Below the pieces are notes generated by a model, which saw only the letters and a program-made list of their open reading frames with translations, was not told the origin of the DNA and did not search any database. A DNA stretch of 64,000 nt from Chromatium okenii (GTDB lineage Bacteria; Pseudomonadota; Gammaproteobacteria; Chromatiales; Chromatiaceae): the NCBI RefSeq assembly GCF_002958735.1, contig NZ_PPGH01000037.1, forward strand, positions 434,001-498,000, written 5' to 3'. Shown piece after piece: positions 28,083 through 40,837 of the stretch (its first letter is position 1; every line of letters begins with the position of its first letter). A program made the translations under genes and the position numbers.

Positions 28083-28739
28083 TCGGCGCGAAAACCGTGC
28101 GCCGCAAGCAGTTCGCGGGTAATACCGGACGCAGTGGGCGCAGCAGCTTGATCGCCCAACAGCAATCGCTCCAAATAGCGCGATTAAATCCACTTCGAGA
28201 TTGACGCGGCTGCCAACCTGATAATCGCCGCTGATGGTGTGCGCGATGGTGTGCGGAACAATGTTCAATTCAAACACTGCGCCGTCAATTCGATTGACCG
28301 TCAAGCTCGTGCCGTCGATGCAGATCGAACCTTTAGGCGCGATATAACGTGCCAATTCTGCTGGCGCTTCAATCCGCAAGCGCCACGAACGCGCATCGGC
28401 ATGACGTTCCAAAATTGTGCCGATGCCGTCCACATGACCACTCACGAGATGACCGCCGAGCGGAGTCGCCAGCGTTAACGCCGGTTCCAAATTGACGCGA
28501 CTGCCGGAACTGAGGCTGCCGAGCGTCGTGAGCGCCAGCGTTTCACGGGAAACATCGGCAGCGAAACTTTGTCGCGCCAGTTCAACCGCCGTGAGACAGA
28601 CACCGTTGACGGCGATGCTGTCGCCGAGCGCGACACCAGCGAGCGGCAAATTGCCGGTGTTAATGGTGAGACGCACATCGCCGCTGCGCGGTTGCGATTG
28701 CTGAAGGTGGCCGATAGCCTGAATGATGCCGGTGAACAT
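28079..28739 (-). CDS. ribE: Riboflavin synthase alpha chain (frameshift near the C-terminus)
   Basis: Dismutates two 6,7-dimethyl-8-ribityllumazine molecules to riboflavin. It starts MFTGIIQAIGH, has two repeated barrel halves, GVCLTAV and GGHLVSGHVDGIG in the first/second lobe and SICIDGTSLTVNRID. After VNLEVDLIA (about 28187) the frame is shifted. Restoring it, most simply by two bases of a GC repeat (ATCGCGCGCTAT), gives RYLERLLLGDQ and ends AHGFRAD with TAA at 28079-28081, a family-like length of about 220. Unrepaired, the frame runs on to 27831 antisense to kdsB. No FMN riboswitch was recognised upstream. Confidence 0.88.
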
Positions 28740-28849
28740 TTGTGCAATAGTATTGTTGATTATTTTCAGTAAAGAATATCACTTTTCAATTTTAATATCG
28801 GACTTATTTTCAATACTTTCTGCTATTTATACATTGGATCAGGAAGAAT

Positions 28850-28902
28850 ACTGGTTGTCAGTTGTCAGCAAAAACACTGCTTCTTACTGACAACTTTTTA
28901 AC
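28850..28902. other. Hairpin with T-run in ribE/bciB intergenic space
   Basis: In the 173-base space between ribE and bciB, GTTGTCAGT repeats (near 28854-28869) can pair with ACTGACAAC (near 28888-28896), followed by five T. On the plus strand it looks like a terminator, but no plus-strand gene ends nearby; on the minus strand it could terminate bciB. The rest of the gap is AT-rich with no gene. Confidence 0.35.
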
Positions 28903-28912
28903 CTGCTATCAG

Positions 28913-30172
28913 TTACTTTTCACGCAATGGCGTTAGCGGTTGCGCAAATGTCTCCTGATACTGTTCGTTATATGGTTCCAGCGCAGCATAAACATGATAA
29001 GGCACCACGCGTTCCTCAAACCGCGCAAACTTGCTGCGCAGATAATTCAAGTTGCGCAGCAGTTTCATTTCAATGATCGCTCGCGCAAATTCTAAACCCT
29101 GTGAGCCGCGCTTGCGTTGTAGCAGCGCCACCAATTGCCGCACCAAATACGGCGGACGTTTTGCGCCGGGCGGTTGCGCCAGCCGTTGAATAAAATGCGG
29201 CATTCCTTTGCTGCGATCACCTTTTGAAGTTAGTTCGCCCAGTTCTAAATCCGGGCGCAATAACTCAAATAATTCTTCACCATTTGCAGTCCGCGCCAGC
29301 ACCCATTGCCAACCCAATTCCGCGCCCATATAACCGACGGTGATGTCACTCAAACTATTGACGTAATCAAAGCAGGATAAACACGCCGACGGGAAGACGC
29401 CGTGCAATTTATCCATCGGAAATCAATAAAGTTGAGTTTTTCTACGCTGCCGTCTTCATGGCGCATCCACAGCCGAAATCCTGCATAAATCATAATGCAC
29501 AATCGTTGCCGGTGAACGCGAGACTGTTCTAAAAAATAGACCAAATCGGGATAACTGACGTTATCGCTGCAAGGAATGCCAATCACGTCTAAATGATCTA
29601 AATTCAATTCAGATTCAATCGCTCGCAGCGCGTGAACTTGGCAACTGGTGCCAATAAATCCTAAGCGTTTAATGCCTGTTCGCGCACGGCATCCAATAAA
29701 TTCAAAACCGGCGATAAACTCGGTTTATTGCCCGCCGTTGCCAGCACTTCCGCCGGCGTCGCGCCAGCACCGGCTGCGCTTGAAACCGCGTGCCCGCCCG
29801 CGCCGGTGGTCAGCACCGCCTCAACGCGCCCAGTTCGAGCAGCCGCGCTCCGAGCGCCGTTACGATACCCGTCCACTGCGCCTTGGGATTGGGGCGGCGC
29901 AGTCGCGCTGCGTGTTGCGCCCGAAAATTCCAAACTGGCGCTCGTCATCGGCGTGGCGATTGCGCCCGTGCAGCCGTGCTCCAGCGCCTCGGTTTGATTG
30001 CGCACAAACACGCAGGCCTGCGCCATCGCTGGCTGCAAATAGCTGTCGCACAGCCCGCAGTCGCTGCACAACGCGGGCGACCTTGCAGCCGAGCGTCGCT
30101 GCTCAACAGCGCGATCTGGGCGAGACCTTTGGACGGGCCATCAGTCGCCATGAAAGACGCGCTATCGCTCAT
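28913..30172 (-). CDS. bciB: Ferredoxin-type divinyl (proto)chlorophyllide 8-vinyl reductase, BciB-like (multiple frameshifts)
   Basis: An FrhB-family iron-sulfur flavoprotein that, in phototrophs, reduces the 8-vinyl group of divinyl chlorophyllide using ferredoxin. The sequence is broken into several frames, but joined they follow the family. A probable start is at MSDSASFM (30172), then LCSDCGLCDSYLQPAMA with the Fe-S cysteines. Next come EVLATAGNKPSLSPVLNLLD, LDVIGIPCSDNVSYPDLVYF, RHEDGSVEKLNFIDF, DKLHGVFPSACLSCFDY and GLEFARAIIEMKLLRNLNYL. About eight single-base losses are needed between 29400 and 30080. It is divergent from bchI, supporting the bacteriochlorophyll role over other FrhB relatives. 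Consensus error is more likely than a dead gene, but decay is possible. Confidence 0.78.
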
Positions 30173-30464
30173 GTCCGCACTCCGCAATCGGCTAAAAAAA
30201 CTTGCTGTATCAATGTCATAACGTCATTCCTCGTGAAAAAAGAGCCGGTGATTCAATTGGTCAACCCAGCGCCAGCGAGTCTGCATGAAAGCCGCAGCGG
30301 CGTCCAGCCGCGCAGTTGGGCGCGATCCGTTGCCGACGTGTCGCCAATTTAACGGTAAAGTATCATCTTGATCTCACGCGCCAGCCCCAATTTGGCAACG
30401 GGATCGCAGGTCACTGCGTGACTGCACCTTTCTTTCCAAATCACAGCAATCAGGTTCGCCACCT

Positions 30465-31490
30465 ATGTCCATCCCGTTTCCGTTTTCCGCCGTCGTCGCC
30501 CAAGAAGAGATGAAACGCTCGCTGTTGATTGCAGCAATTGATCCGTCAATTGGCGGCGTTCTCGTGTTTGGCGACCGGGGCACCGGCAAATCCACCGCAA
30601 TTCGTGGTCTCGCCGCGCTGCTGCCTAAAATGCAAGCCTATGATTGTACTTACAATTGCGATCCCGACGCCGGTGATGATGCCGTGTGCGCCGACTGCCG
30701 CGAGAAACGCGCCAAAGGCAATCCGCCCAAATCCCGCAAAGTGCCGGTGCCAGTCGTCGATTTGCCGCTCGGCGCGACGGAAGACCGCGTGATTGGCGCG
30801 TTGGATTTGGAGCGGGCGCTGACCAAAGGTGAAAAAGCCTTTGAGCCGGGCTTGCTGGCGCGAGCACATCGCGGCTTTTTGTACATCGACGAGGTGAATC
30901 TGCTGGAAGATCATCTGGTTGATTCGCTGCTCGACGTTGCTGCCTCCGGCGAAAATCTGGTGGAGCGCGAAGGTTTGAGCATTCGCCACCCAGCGCGTTT
31001 GTGCTGGTCGGTTCTGGCAATCCCGAAGAAGGCGAATTGCGCCCGCAGTTGCAAGATCGTTTCGGCTTATCGGTCGAAGTGAAGACGCCGCAGGATTTGC
31101 CGACGCGGATGAAAGTGGTACGGCTGCGCGATGAATTTGAGCGCGATCCCAACGCCTTCGTGCAGAAATGGAAAAGCAAGGACGCCAAAATCCGCAAGCT
31201 GATTGAGAAAGGCAAGGAAGTGTTAAAAACCGTCACCGTGCCGGATGCCACGCTCGAAGATGCCGGACGCTGTGCATCAAACTCGGCACTGACGGACTGC
31301 GCGGCGAATTGACCTTGATCCGCGCTGCGCGAGCACTTGCCGCGTTGCAGGGCGACACCGAAGTCACCAAACGCATCTCAAAGCCATCGCCACTTCTGCG
31401 CTGCGTCATCGCCTGCGCCGCGATCCGCTGGATGAATCCGGTTCCACCAGTCGCGTTGAACGCGCAGTTGCGGAGTTATTCGGCGCATGA
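30465..31490 (+). CDS. bchI: Magnesium chelatase ATPase subunit I (three apparent 1-base deletions)
   Basis: The AAA+ motor of the Mg-protoporphyrin IX chelatase, the first committed step of bacteriochlorophyll synthesis. [10 protein letters not shown] is the Walker A (residues about 30-39), [10 protein letters not shown] the Walker B, and the BchI-specific Cys-containing insert follows ([16 protein letters not shown]). [20 protein letters not shown] is sensor 1. The frame breaks near 30997 (a T missing from TTTT), 31272 (a C) and 31374 (one base). With these restored the protein is continuous, about 340 residues, and ends at TGA 31488-31490, overlapping the bchD start as ATGA. Divergent from bciB, with about 290 bases between the two starts. 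Confidence 0.88.
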
Positions 31491-33292
31491 GCACTGCTGG
31501 CGCGACTCCCGCTGTGATGACTGACGCCCGCCCCGCGCCAGCCGCTGCCTCACCTTGGGAAGACGCCGTGCTGGCAGCAGCGTTGATGACGGTTGATCCG
31601 TTTGGCACTGGCGGCGTCGCCCTTCGCGCTCTCGCCGGGCCGGTGCGCGATCAATGGTTGACGATCATGCGCGACCTGCAACCGGAAGACGCGCCGCAGC
31701 GTCGAATTCCGCTGCACGTCGCTGACGGACGGCTGCTCGGCGGTTTGGATTTAGCGGCGACGCTGAATGCCGGTCGCCCCGTTGCCGAGCGCGGGCTGCT
31801 GGTCGAAGCCAATGGCGGCGTGATTGAGCTGGCGATGGCCGAGCGGATTGCGCCCGGCACGGTGGCGCGATTAACCAGCGCGTTTGATTTTGGCGAGGTG
31901 ATTTTGGAGCGCGACGGGCTGGCGCAGCGCAATCCGGCACGTTTTGCGGTGGTCGCGCTGGATGAAGGCGTCGGTGAAGATGAAGGCTTGCTGCACGCGC
32001 TGAGTGATCGGTTGGCGTTTCATCTCGACTTGACCTACATCCGCCATCACGAGGCGGTGAGCTGCGATTACGACGCCGAGGAACTGACGGCGGCGCGGGT
32101 GCGGCTGCCGACGGTGACGATCAGCGATGAACAGGTTGAGGCGTTGTGCGGAATCGCGCTGGCGCTGGGCATTCCATCGCTGCGAGCGTCGATTTTTGCC
32201 TGCCGTGCGGCCTGCGCTGCTGCTGCGTTAGCCGAACGTGAGGCGGTGACGGAAGCAGATTTAGCGGTCGCCGGGCGGCTGGTGCTGGCACCGCGAGCGA
32301 CGCAGTTGCCGCCGATGGAGCCGCCGCCGGATGCCGAGCCACCGCCGCCGGAGCCGGAGGAACCTGAGCAAAATCAAAATCAAGAGACGGAGCAGCAGGA
32401 ACCGCAGGAATTGCAGGATCAGATTTTAGAGGCCACCAAAGCGGCGATTCCGGCAGGGCTGCTGGCGCAGTTGCAGATGGGCAAATTACGGCGGTCGCGC
32501 TCGCGGGCGACGGGTAAAGCTGGCGCGATGCAGAACGCGCAGACTCGCGGGCGACCGGCTGGCGTGTTGCGCGGTGAACCTCGCGCCGGGCTGCGGCTCA
32601 ACGTGGTGGAAACGCTCCGCGCTGCGGCACCTTGGCAACGCTTGCGCCGCGAGGAACGCGAACGCTGCGGGCAAACTTCGACGCGGATTGAGGTGCGGCA
32701 AGACGATTTCCGCATCACGCGGTTCAAGCACAAATCGGAAACGACGACGATTTTTGTCGTTGATGCGTCTGGCTCTTCGGCGCTGCATCGGCTGGCGGAG
32801 GCGAAGGGCGCAGTGGAATTGTTGCTGGCAGATTGTTATGTGCGCCGTGACAAGGTCGCGCTGGTGGCATTTCGTGGGCAAGCCGCCGAAGTGCTGCTGC
32901 CACCGACGCGGTCGCTGGTGCGAGCCAAACGCAGCTTGGCGGGGTTGCCGGGTGGCGGTGGCACTCCGCTGGCGTCGGGCATTGATCTGGGCATGATTTT
33001 GGCGGATTCGATCAAACGGCGCGGCGGAACGCCGGTGCTGATTGTGATGACCGACGGGCGAGCGAATGTGGCACGGGATGGTTCGGGCGGTCGCACTCGC
33101 GCCAATGAAGAGGCGCTGGGCGCGGCGCGAGTCGTGCGCGGATTGGAAATCACTGCGCTGGTGATTGACACCTCGCCGCGTCCGCAACCGCAAGGGCGTG
33201 AATTGGCAAAAGAAATGGGCGCGATTTATTTACCATTGCCTCATGCAGATGCCAATTCATTAACGCAGGCAGTTCGCGCCACTGCGAATTAA
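31487..33292 (+). CDS. bchD: Magnesium chelatase subunit D
   Basis: The 601-residue partner of BchI and BchH. The N-terminal AAA+-like domain lacks a Walker A. It is followed by a Pro-rich then acidic linker (PPPPEPEEPEQNQNQE near 285) and a C-terminal von Willebrand A integrin-I domain. The MIDAS residues are visible: VVDASGSSA, GGGTPLASG and VMTDGRAN. The ATG overlaps the bchI stop by four bases, and the stop codon shares TTAA with the convergent membrane-protein gene. It is intact, unlike bchI and bciB on its 5' side. bchH is not in the window. Confidence 0.92.
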   Translation: MSTAGATPAVMTDARPAPAAASPWEDAVLAAALMTVDPFGTGGVALRALAGPVRDQWLTIMRDLQPEDAPQRRIPLHVADGRLLGGLDLAATLNAGRPVAERGLLVEANGGVIELAMAERIAPGTVARLTSAFDFGEVILERDGLAQRNPARFAVVALDEGVGEDEGLLHALSDRLAFHLDLTYIRHHEAVSCDYDAEELTAARVRLPTVTISDEQVEALCGIALALGIPSLRASIFACRAACAAAALAEREAVTEADLAVAGRLVLAPRATQLPPMEPPPDAEPPPPEPEEPEQNQNQETEQQEPQELQDQILEATKAAIPAGLLAQLQMGKLRRSRSRATGKAGAMQNAQTRGRPAGVLRGEPRAGLRLNVVETLRAAAPWQRLRREERERCGQTSTRIEVRQDDFRITRFKHKSETTTIFVVDASGSSALHRLAEAKGAVELLLADCYVRRDKVALVAFRGQAAEVLLPPTRSLVRAKRSLAGLPGGGGTPLASGIDLGMILADSIKRRGGTPVLIVMTDGRANVARDGSGGRTRANEEALGAARVVRGLEITALVIDTSPRPQPQGRELAKEMGAIYLPLPHADANSLTQAVRATAN

Positions 33293-36200
33293 TTGATCAC
33301 TTCTAAACGCGCTCCGGCGCGTCCGCTAAATACCCGTAAATCTTCGTGAATACGCTGCCAGCACCGCGCATCTAAATGGATGCGCGGGCCGCGAATGGCA
33401 ACCGTTAAAAATAAATCAGGTTCCAATAAATAAAAACTGAGATGCAGCGTAATTGGTTGAGAATGATCTGGCGCTTTGCAATACAGTTCTAACGTCAATT
33501 CAAATGACGCAGTCGCCAAACGCGGACGCTGCGTTTCAATTCGTCCTAAACTGCAATCCGGCTGTTGGCAACGCCGCCGTAACGCATACGCCAATTCTCG
33601 ATCACAAAAGACGCAAATCGCCCGTTCAATCTCGGCTAAATGTCGTCGCGCATCGCGCAATCGTTGTGGCAATTCAGTTTCAGTGCGCATTTGTATACGC
33701 AAAATGCGCCGCAAACGGTCAAATGCTTTGGGTAAAGTTCCACTATGAAAACCGCGCCGCAGTAATCCGCGCATCGTTTCGCCGTGATTGCCGATAATTG
33801 CTAATTCAATGGCTTGCAATTGCCGTAATGGTGACTTATCCACTGCGGGCAGTGATTCGGGTTGCGAATGATTCGCCGCATAAAGTTTCCAATTTTCTTT
33901 TAATTCCCAAACCAAAAATCCTGCCAATCCCGGCAGTAACAGCACGGTTAAAGTGACCAATGGATAAGCAATCCATTTTGGCAATAAACTGGCAGTCACG
34001 GTCAATAAAAAACTGGTAATCACTGGGAAAAACGGCAGCATCACTTTGTGCCCAATCGTCACCAGCGGAAAATGTTTAATGGGATTGACCTGCGGTTCCA
34101 CCAATACGGTGACGTAAAATTGAATGAGTGCATCTAATAAGCGCCACAATGGAATTAATAACGCTTTGAATGCCAGCGCCCAGCGCGATTCGCCGAGCCG
34201 ATGACTTAATAATTCTTCAATCCAATGTAAACCCTGTTGAAAGCGCCGCGTGACTTCTTTGAAAAACTGCATCAGTTCGCGTAATAAACCGAGAATTAAC
34301 GTTTGATTCACTACGCGCACAAAGCGCCCAACACCGCTGGCGGTGTCATCTAATAAATGCCGTCCCGCTGGAGTATTGCGCACCAGCGTTCCGAGCGCCA
34401 GCGCCAATGCAAATTGCGAAATGTTTAATTGAATTAATGTGCCTTCAATCACGCTGGCAATGGCAATGACAGGCAGCACTAGAAATACACCAATCACGAA
34501 TGGACGCAGCAAATGACGATCTATTCCGCGCACCACGCTGGTGTCCAATAAACGCAGCAGCGGTGGCCAGTGCAGCAGTCGTCGCAAGCTGTCGTAAAAC
34601 AACAATCGCAATCCCCACCACAATCCGCGCAGCGTCGCCAGTGCCACCGTGCGCACGACATGCGCGTGAGCGATCACGTTAATTGCCAGCCCAACCACGA
34701 TGACCAACCACAGCGGCGTTAAATCAAAATTGTGATGAACCAATAAGCTAATCAGCACGTGCAGGGTTTTTAGCCCTAAAAATGCCAAGCCAAACGGCAG
34801 TATCAAATAGCGCAGCGCCAATCGCCCCAGCGCCGTGCCAAACAACGGTGCTCCAAGTTGCTGTAATCCTTTGAGATAAAATTCGCCCGGTTTATACACG
34901 CCGGGCAAGGCGTGTGCTGCGGCACGATCAAATCGCGCTAGTCGATCGCCACGAAACACGTCATTGGCACTGAAATCAGGCAGGCGCAGCACGTTGCGGG
35001 CGATGATGTCGCGCACATCGGTAAATTTCAAATGTCGCCGATGTTCAATCACATCCAGCAATTCGCGCAGTAATTTGTGCGCAGCGACGGCTTCACGATG
35101 ATCGCTGGCGCTGAAACCGGCGTCGGCAATGGCGCGTTGCAAATGTGGTTTTAATTGTTTTTCCAGATGTACGGTGAGTCGTCGCGCCAGCCGATGCAGT
35201 GGCTGATGAAAACGTTCAACTTCTGGCGTTGCCCAGCCGAGTTGTTCCAGTCGCGTCAATCCGGCATCCAGCGCCCGCAACGCTTTGAGATTGGCTTGAA
35301 ATGGCAACACCTCGCGCAGCCGCTGATTGCCAAAACTCAGCATCCATGCCAACGGACGCAGGCAGTAATAAGTGGTGCGGCTTTCAATCAGCACCCGCTC
35401 CAAATCGTGCAGCAGTGCTCGCGCTGTCCAAGCTCTTGATTGATTAAGAATGTCTGCGCTGAGACGCCGCACCAGCACACTTAATTCTTGGGCGCTGTGC
35501 GGATCAAGCACCCATTTTTCAGCCAGCAGCGCCGCTAAGGTGCTTTCCGCCGCAGTTCGGCGATGCAGCAGAATTTGTGAACGTTCGGACGCGACATTGG
35601 CGCAGGGTTCGCCGAGTCGGGTTAAACGCCGTTGCGCAATGGCGAGTTGTTCAATCACGGTCGCAAAGCGTTCACTGCGTTCGGCAATCTGCATTCGGTG
35701 GGCAGCGTGACGAAAGAGTAATAACCCCAGTTCTAGGCGCAAGCTGGCGATGATCTGCGGTGTCGCTCGGTGAAACCAAAATGGTCGCGGCAGCGCGAGC
35801 AGTGCATCCAGTAACGGCGCACAGAATATGAGCAGCCAATGTGCGAATTGCTCGCGCCAGCGCCAATGAGGTGTTTGATCTAAAACGGTTAATGCGCGTA
35901 CTGCTAAACAGGGGCGTGATTGATGGGGCAGGGCGCACAGGATTGACCGCAGCGTGGAGCTGGCGCGGGTTCCGGCAGTGATGGCGGATTAAAACTGACT
36001 CGCGCTGCGGGGCGAGCGCGAACATCGGATCAGATTGGCTGTAAGGCAAATCTGGCGGCAGCGCCAGCAGATGCACTGAATCGCCGCAATGCGGATCAGG
36101 TTGAATGCGTTCCAATAATGCCGGAAGTGAGAGCGTTAAACCGCTGTGGTGCACCCATTGATCAGCGCAGCCCAATCGTGAATTGCTGGAAATAAACACC

Positions 36201-36761
36201 CGCGCACTCCGGGACTGAAATAGCGCAGTCGTGTGACCAATGCCACGAAACCGCGACACACCAGCGCGTCACTGAGACCAGCAGGAATAATGTTGTCGCG
36301 GGTTAACACATCGCGGATTTCTGCAAAGGCAGCACGCCAATCAGCGTATGCAACGCGTGGCTGTCCGGTTGCATCGCACACCGCTTGCCACGCACGAGCG
36401 ATTTCACCTTCAAAACGCCGCGCCCAATAATTGCGCAGCAGGCGCGTAAATCCAGCCGGATCAAGCCGCTGTTCCACGGGCATCGGCAGCAAAATCACCT
36501 GCGGGGGTAAATTCAATCCTTCAATCACGGCGAGCGCTTCGGGATTTTCCGATTCCAAACCGCGCAGAAAAGCGGCGCGGGCATGAGGTAATAATTGAGA
36601 TCGGGAACGGAACCTTCGTAACCAGTGGTTTGCAGGTGTTCGACAATCAGCCGCTCCATCGCTCGTGGATGAAACAGGAACACGCCTTCAGTCGGTTTGA
36701 AGACCCGTTCTCGAAACAACCGGGCGGTGGAATCGGCATCAGTTGGGGACTGGAATGACAC
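33289..36761 (-). CDS. Large multi-pass membrane protein of unknown function (frameshifted N-terminal part)
   Basis: I do not recognise this protein. The intact C-terminal 817 codons (33289 to 35742) include an alpha-helical segment of about 270 residues. A run of about 8-9 hydrophobic helices follows (for example YLILPFGLAFLGLKTLHVLISLLV split across helices). After it comes a soluble C-terminal domain of about 230 residues with CVFCDRE near residue 697 and CQQPDC near 711. The frame can be followed upstream through 36136-36558 (LPPQVILLPMPVEQRLDPAGF) to a GTG at 36761. Together they would give roughly 1150 residues, needing a few single-base corrections near 36540, 36150 and 35750-36000. 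It converges on bchD, sharing TTAA. Confidence 0.6.
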
Positions 36762-36974
36762 AGCTAGACTCGAATGAAATCAAAAAATGGCACTAACCGT
36801 TGGTGCGTCAGTGATGCGCCGAAGACTGCAACGATGATATGCGGGATCAGGCGTATATTATTTAGACTTGAAGCCAAAGCGCCGGGCGATAAAATCATAA
36901 CACGTCCCCGAATGCGCCTTGTTTAAGCAAAACGCGCATCGCTGCGGTGCACGATTATGGAGCGTTAATTGATT
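36762..36974. other. Intergenic space with no recognised feature
   Basis: About 210 bases between the GTG start of the large membrane protein and the small ORF at 36975. It probably holds divergent promoters. I see no gene, RNA or strong hairpin. Confidence 0.5.
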
Positions 36975-37307
36975 ATGCACTATCGCGTTTTTTATCTATT
37001 TGAACGATCAGGTGAAGCTGTTCTTCGGCAAATGCCATTGAAATGAGTGCCCGGTCAATTTGCGAACAATTGCTGCCTCGGTTGCAAGGCGCAGATGATT
37101 ATCTCGGTTTAATGGACGCAGATAATATCCTGCAAATTTTCCGCGAACCGGCGACGGTTGGCGGTTATTGGTTGGAATTGCCGCTTGATGCAGCAAAAGC
37201 ATCTTATGGTCGAGAATTAGATTTTGCGACATTGCAAACGTATTACTCGAATGCCAGCAGTCTTTGAGCGAGAAGATATTCCCGGATTAGAATATCGTCC
37301 ATGGTGA
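36975..37307 (+). CDS. Small hypothetical protein, about 110 residues (frameshifted)
   Basis: Not recognised. An ATG at 36975 opens MHYRVFYLFERSGEAVLRQMP. The frame stops at 37044, but an overlapping frame from 37043 continues with LLPRLQGADDYLGLMDADNILQI and ELPLDAAKASYGRELDF. A third frame near the end gives LPAVFEREDIPGLEYRPW and TGA at 37307. Two one-base losses would make this one protein, matching the error pattern of this part of the window. It is followed by a terminator hairpin. Confidence 0.45.
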
Positions 37308-37359
37308 TTTACGGCGTATTGTAAAATCGTGCTTTCTTTACTAACGGAAGACCATCAGA

Positions 37360-37384
37360 GACGGGGCAATAAACCCCGTCTTAT
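37360..37384. terminator. Terminator hairpin between the small ORF and guaB
   Basis: GACGGGG (37360-37366) pairs with CCCCGTC (37374-37380) over a 7-base loop, followed by TTATTT on the plus strand. It lies at a convergent junction and could serve both the small plus-strand gene and guaB. Confidence 0.65.
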
Positions 37385-37409
37385 TTCGTTACAGCAAGCG
37401 ATTCATGTC

Positions 37410-39962
<2,553 letters not shown>

Positions 39963-40137
39963 TCAGTGGTCGATTGAGTATCAGATGGTCGGCACAAATG
40001 CCGATGATTTGGAGCAAATCATAGTCGCTATTTGAAGCGATACAATTTTTTGACGTTTGCGGCGAGATGACGCGAGACTGTTTGCTGCCCGTGTTAGCCT
40101 GTGATCGTTTCTCAACATCATTCAATAGGTCATGGTC

Positions 40138-40768
40138 ATGCAACAACTTACTCCTGCCGGTCAAAATCTGGTCACTGAACTTGCTGGACGGCATGGTTTC
40201 AGTACCGATGCAGTCACGCATATGCTGTTTGCAGTGTTGCATGGCAACGGTTCAATGGCACAATTTGGTCATCCTGAATTCGGTGGTGGCGGGCAATGGA
40301 TGTCGGGCGGAATGATTATGCTCGGCGACATGTTCAATCACGGGCTTAAAGGGCGCGTCGATGCGCTGTGCAGCGAAATTGCTGGCGTGCTGGCGCGGCA
40401 GCCGGGGTTAATTCACAGCGGTAGTTTTCAATCGCAAATGCAGGGCGGCGTTAATGCACAAATGCAAACTGCGGGCGGTTTTCCCGGTCAATCCAGCCTA
40501 TTTATTCCCGATCCAGCAATGAATTGGTGGCCAGCAGAACTTGGTACACCAAACGCTACTGGAGCGCAGAATAATGTCAAATATGCTTATTTTGCGAATA
40601 GTCATCGGCTGGCAGTTGAAACCGGCGGTTCGTGCTGGATTTATGACACGCTTGATCATCAAATTGGTGGGATTTTCCCAACAGCAAGGCGGCGGCACTT
40701 CAATTACATTTAGTAGCCAATACGGAACAGTGAATCTCGCCACTTTACCAGTCGTGATGCGCAATTAA
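40138..40768 (+). CDS. SHOCT-type conserved protein (one frameshift near the 3' end)
   Basis: Resembles the widespread proteobacterial proteins annotated as SHOCT domain-containing. It opens LTPAGQNLVTELAGRHGFS, has GSMAQFGHPEFGGGGQW and MSGGMIMLGDMFNHGLKGRVD, a Gln/Gly-rich linker, then WWPAELGTPNATGAQNNVKYAYF. The frame shifts near 40672. One base correction joins DHQIGG to FSQQQGGGTSITF and the terminus LATLPVVMRN at 40768, giving about 210 residues. ATG 40138 has AGG eight bases upstream; ATG 40132 is an alternative. Its function is unknown. Confidence 0.65.
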
Positions 40769-40837
40769 ACATGCTGGTGTGTCATTGGTAAAATGGTATG
40801 AACAAATATACTGCAACTCAACTCGGTATTCAATCTC

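Noticed and set aside
29648-30352. Plus-strand protein of 234 codons antisense to bciB
   Set aside because: The translation is Arg/Pro-rich with no motif; the minus strand pieces match BciB, so this is a shadow frame.
30465-33292. Mg-chelatase-like genes for cobalamin or another chelatase rather than bacteriochlorophyll
   Set aside because: BchI carries the Cys-containing insert and BchD the full AAA/acidic-linker/VWA layout, and a BciB-type reductase is divergent from them. No cob genes are near.
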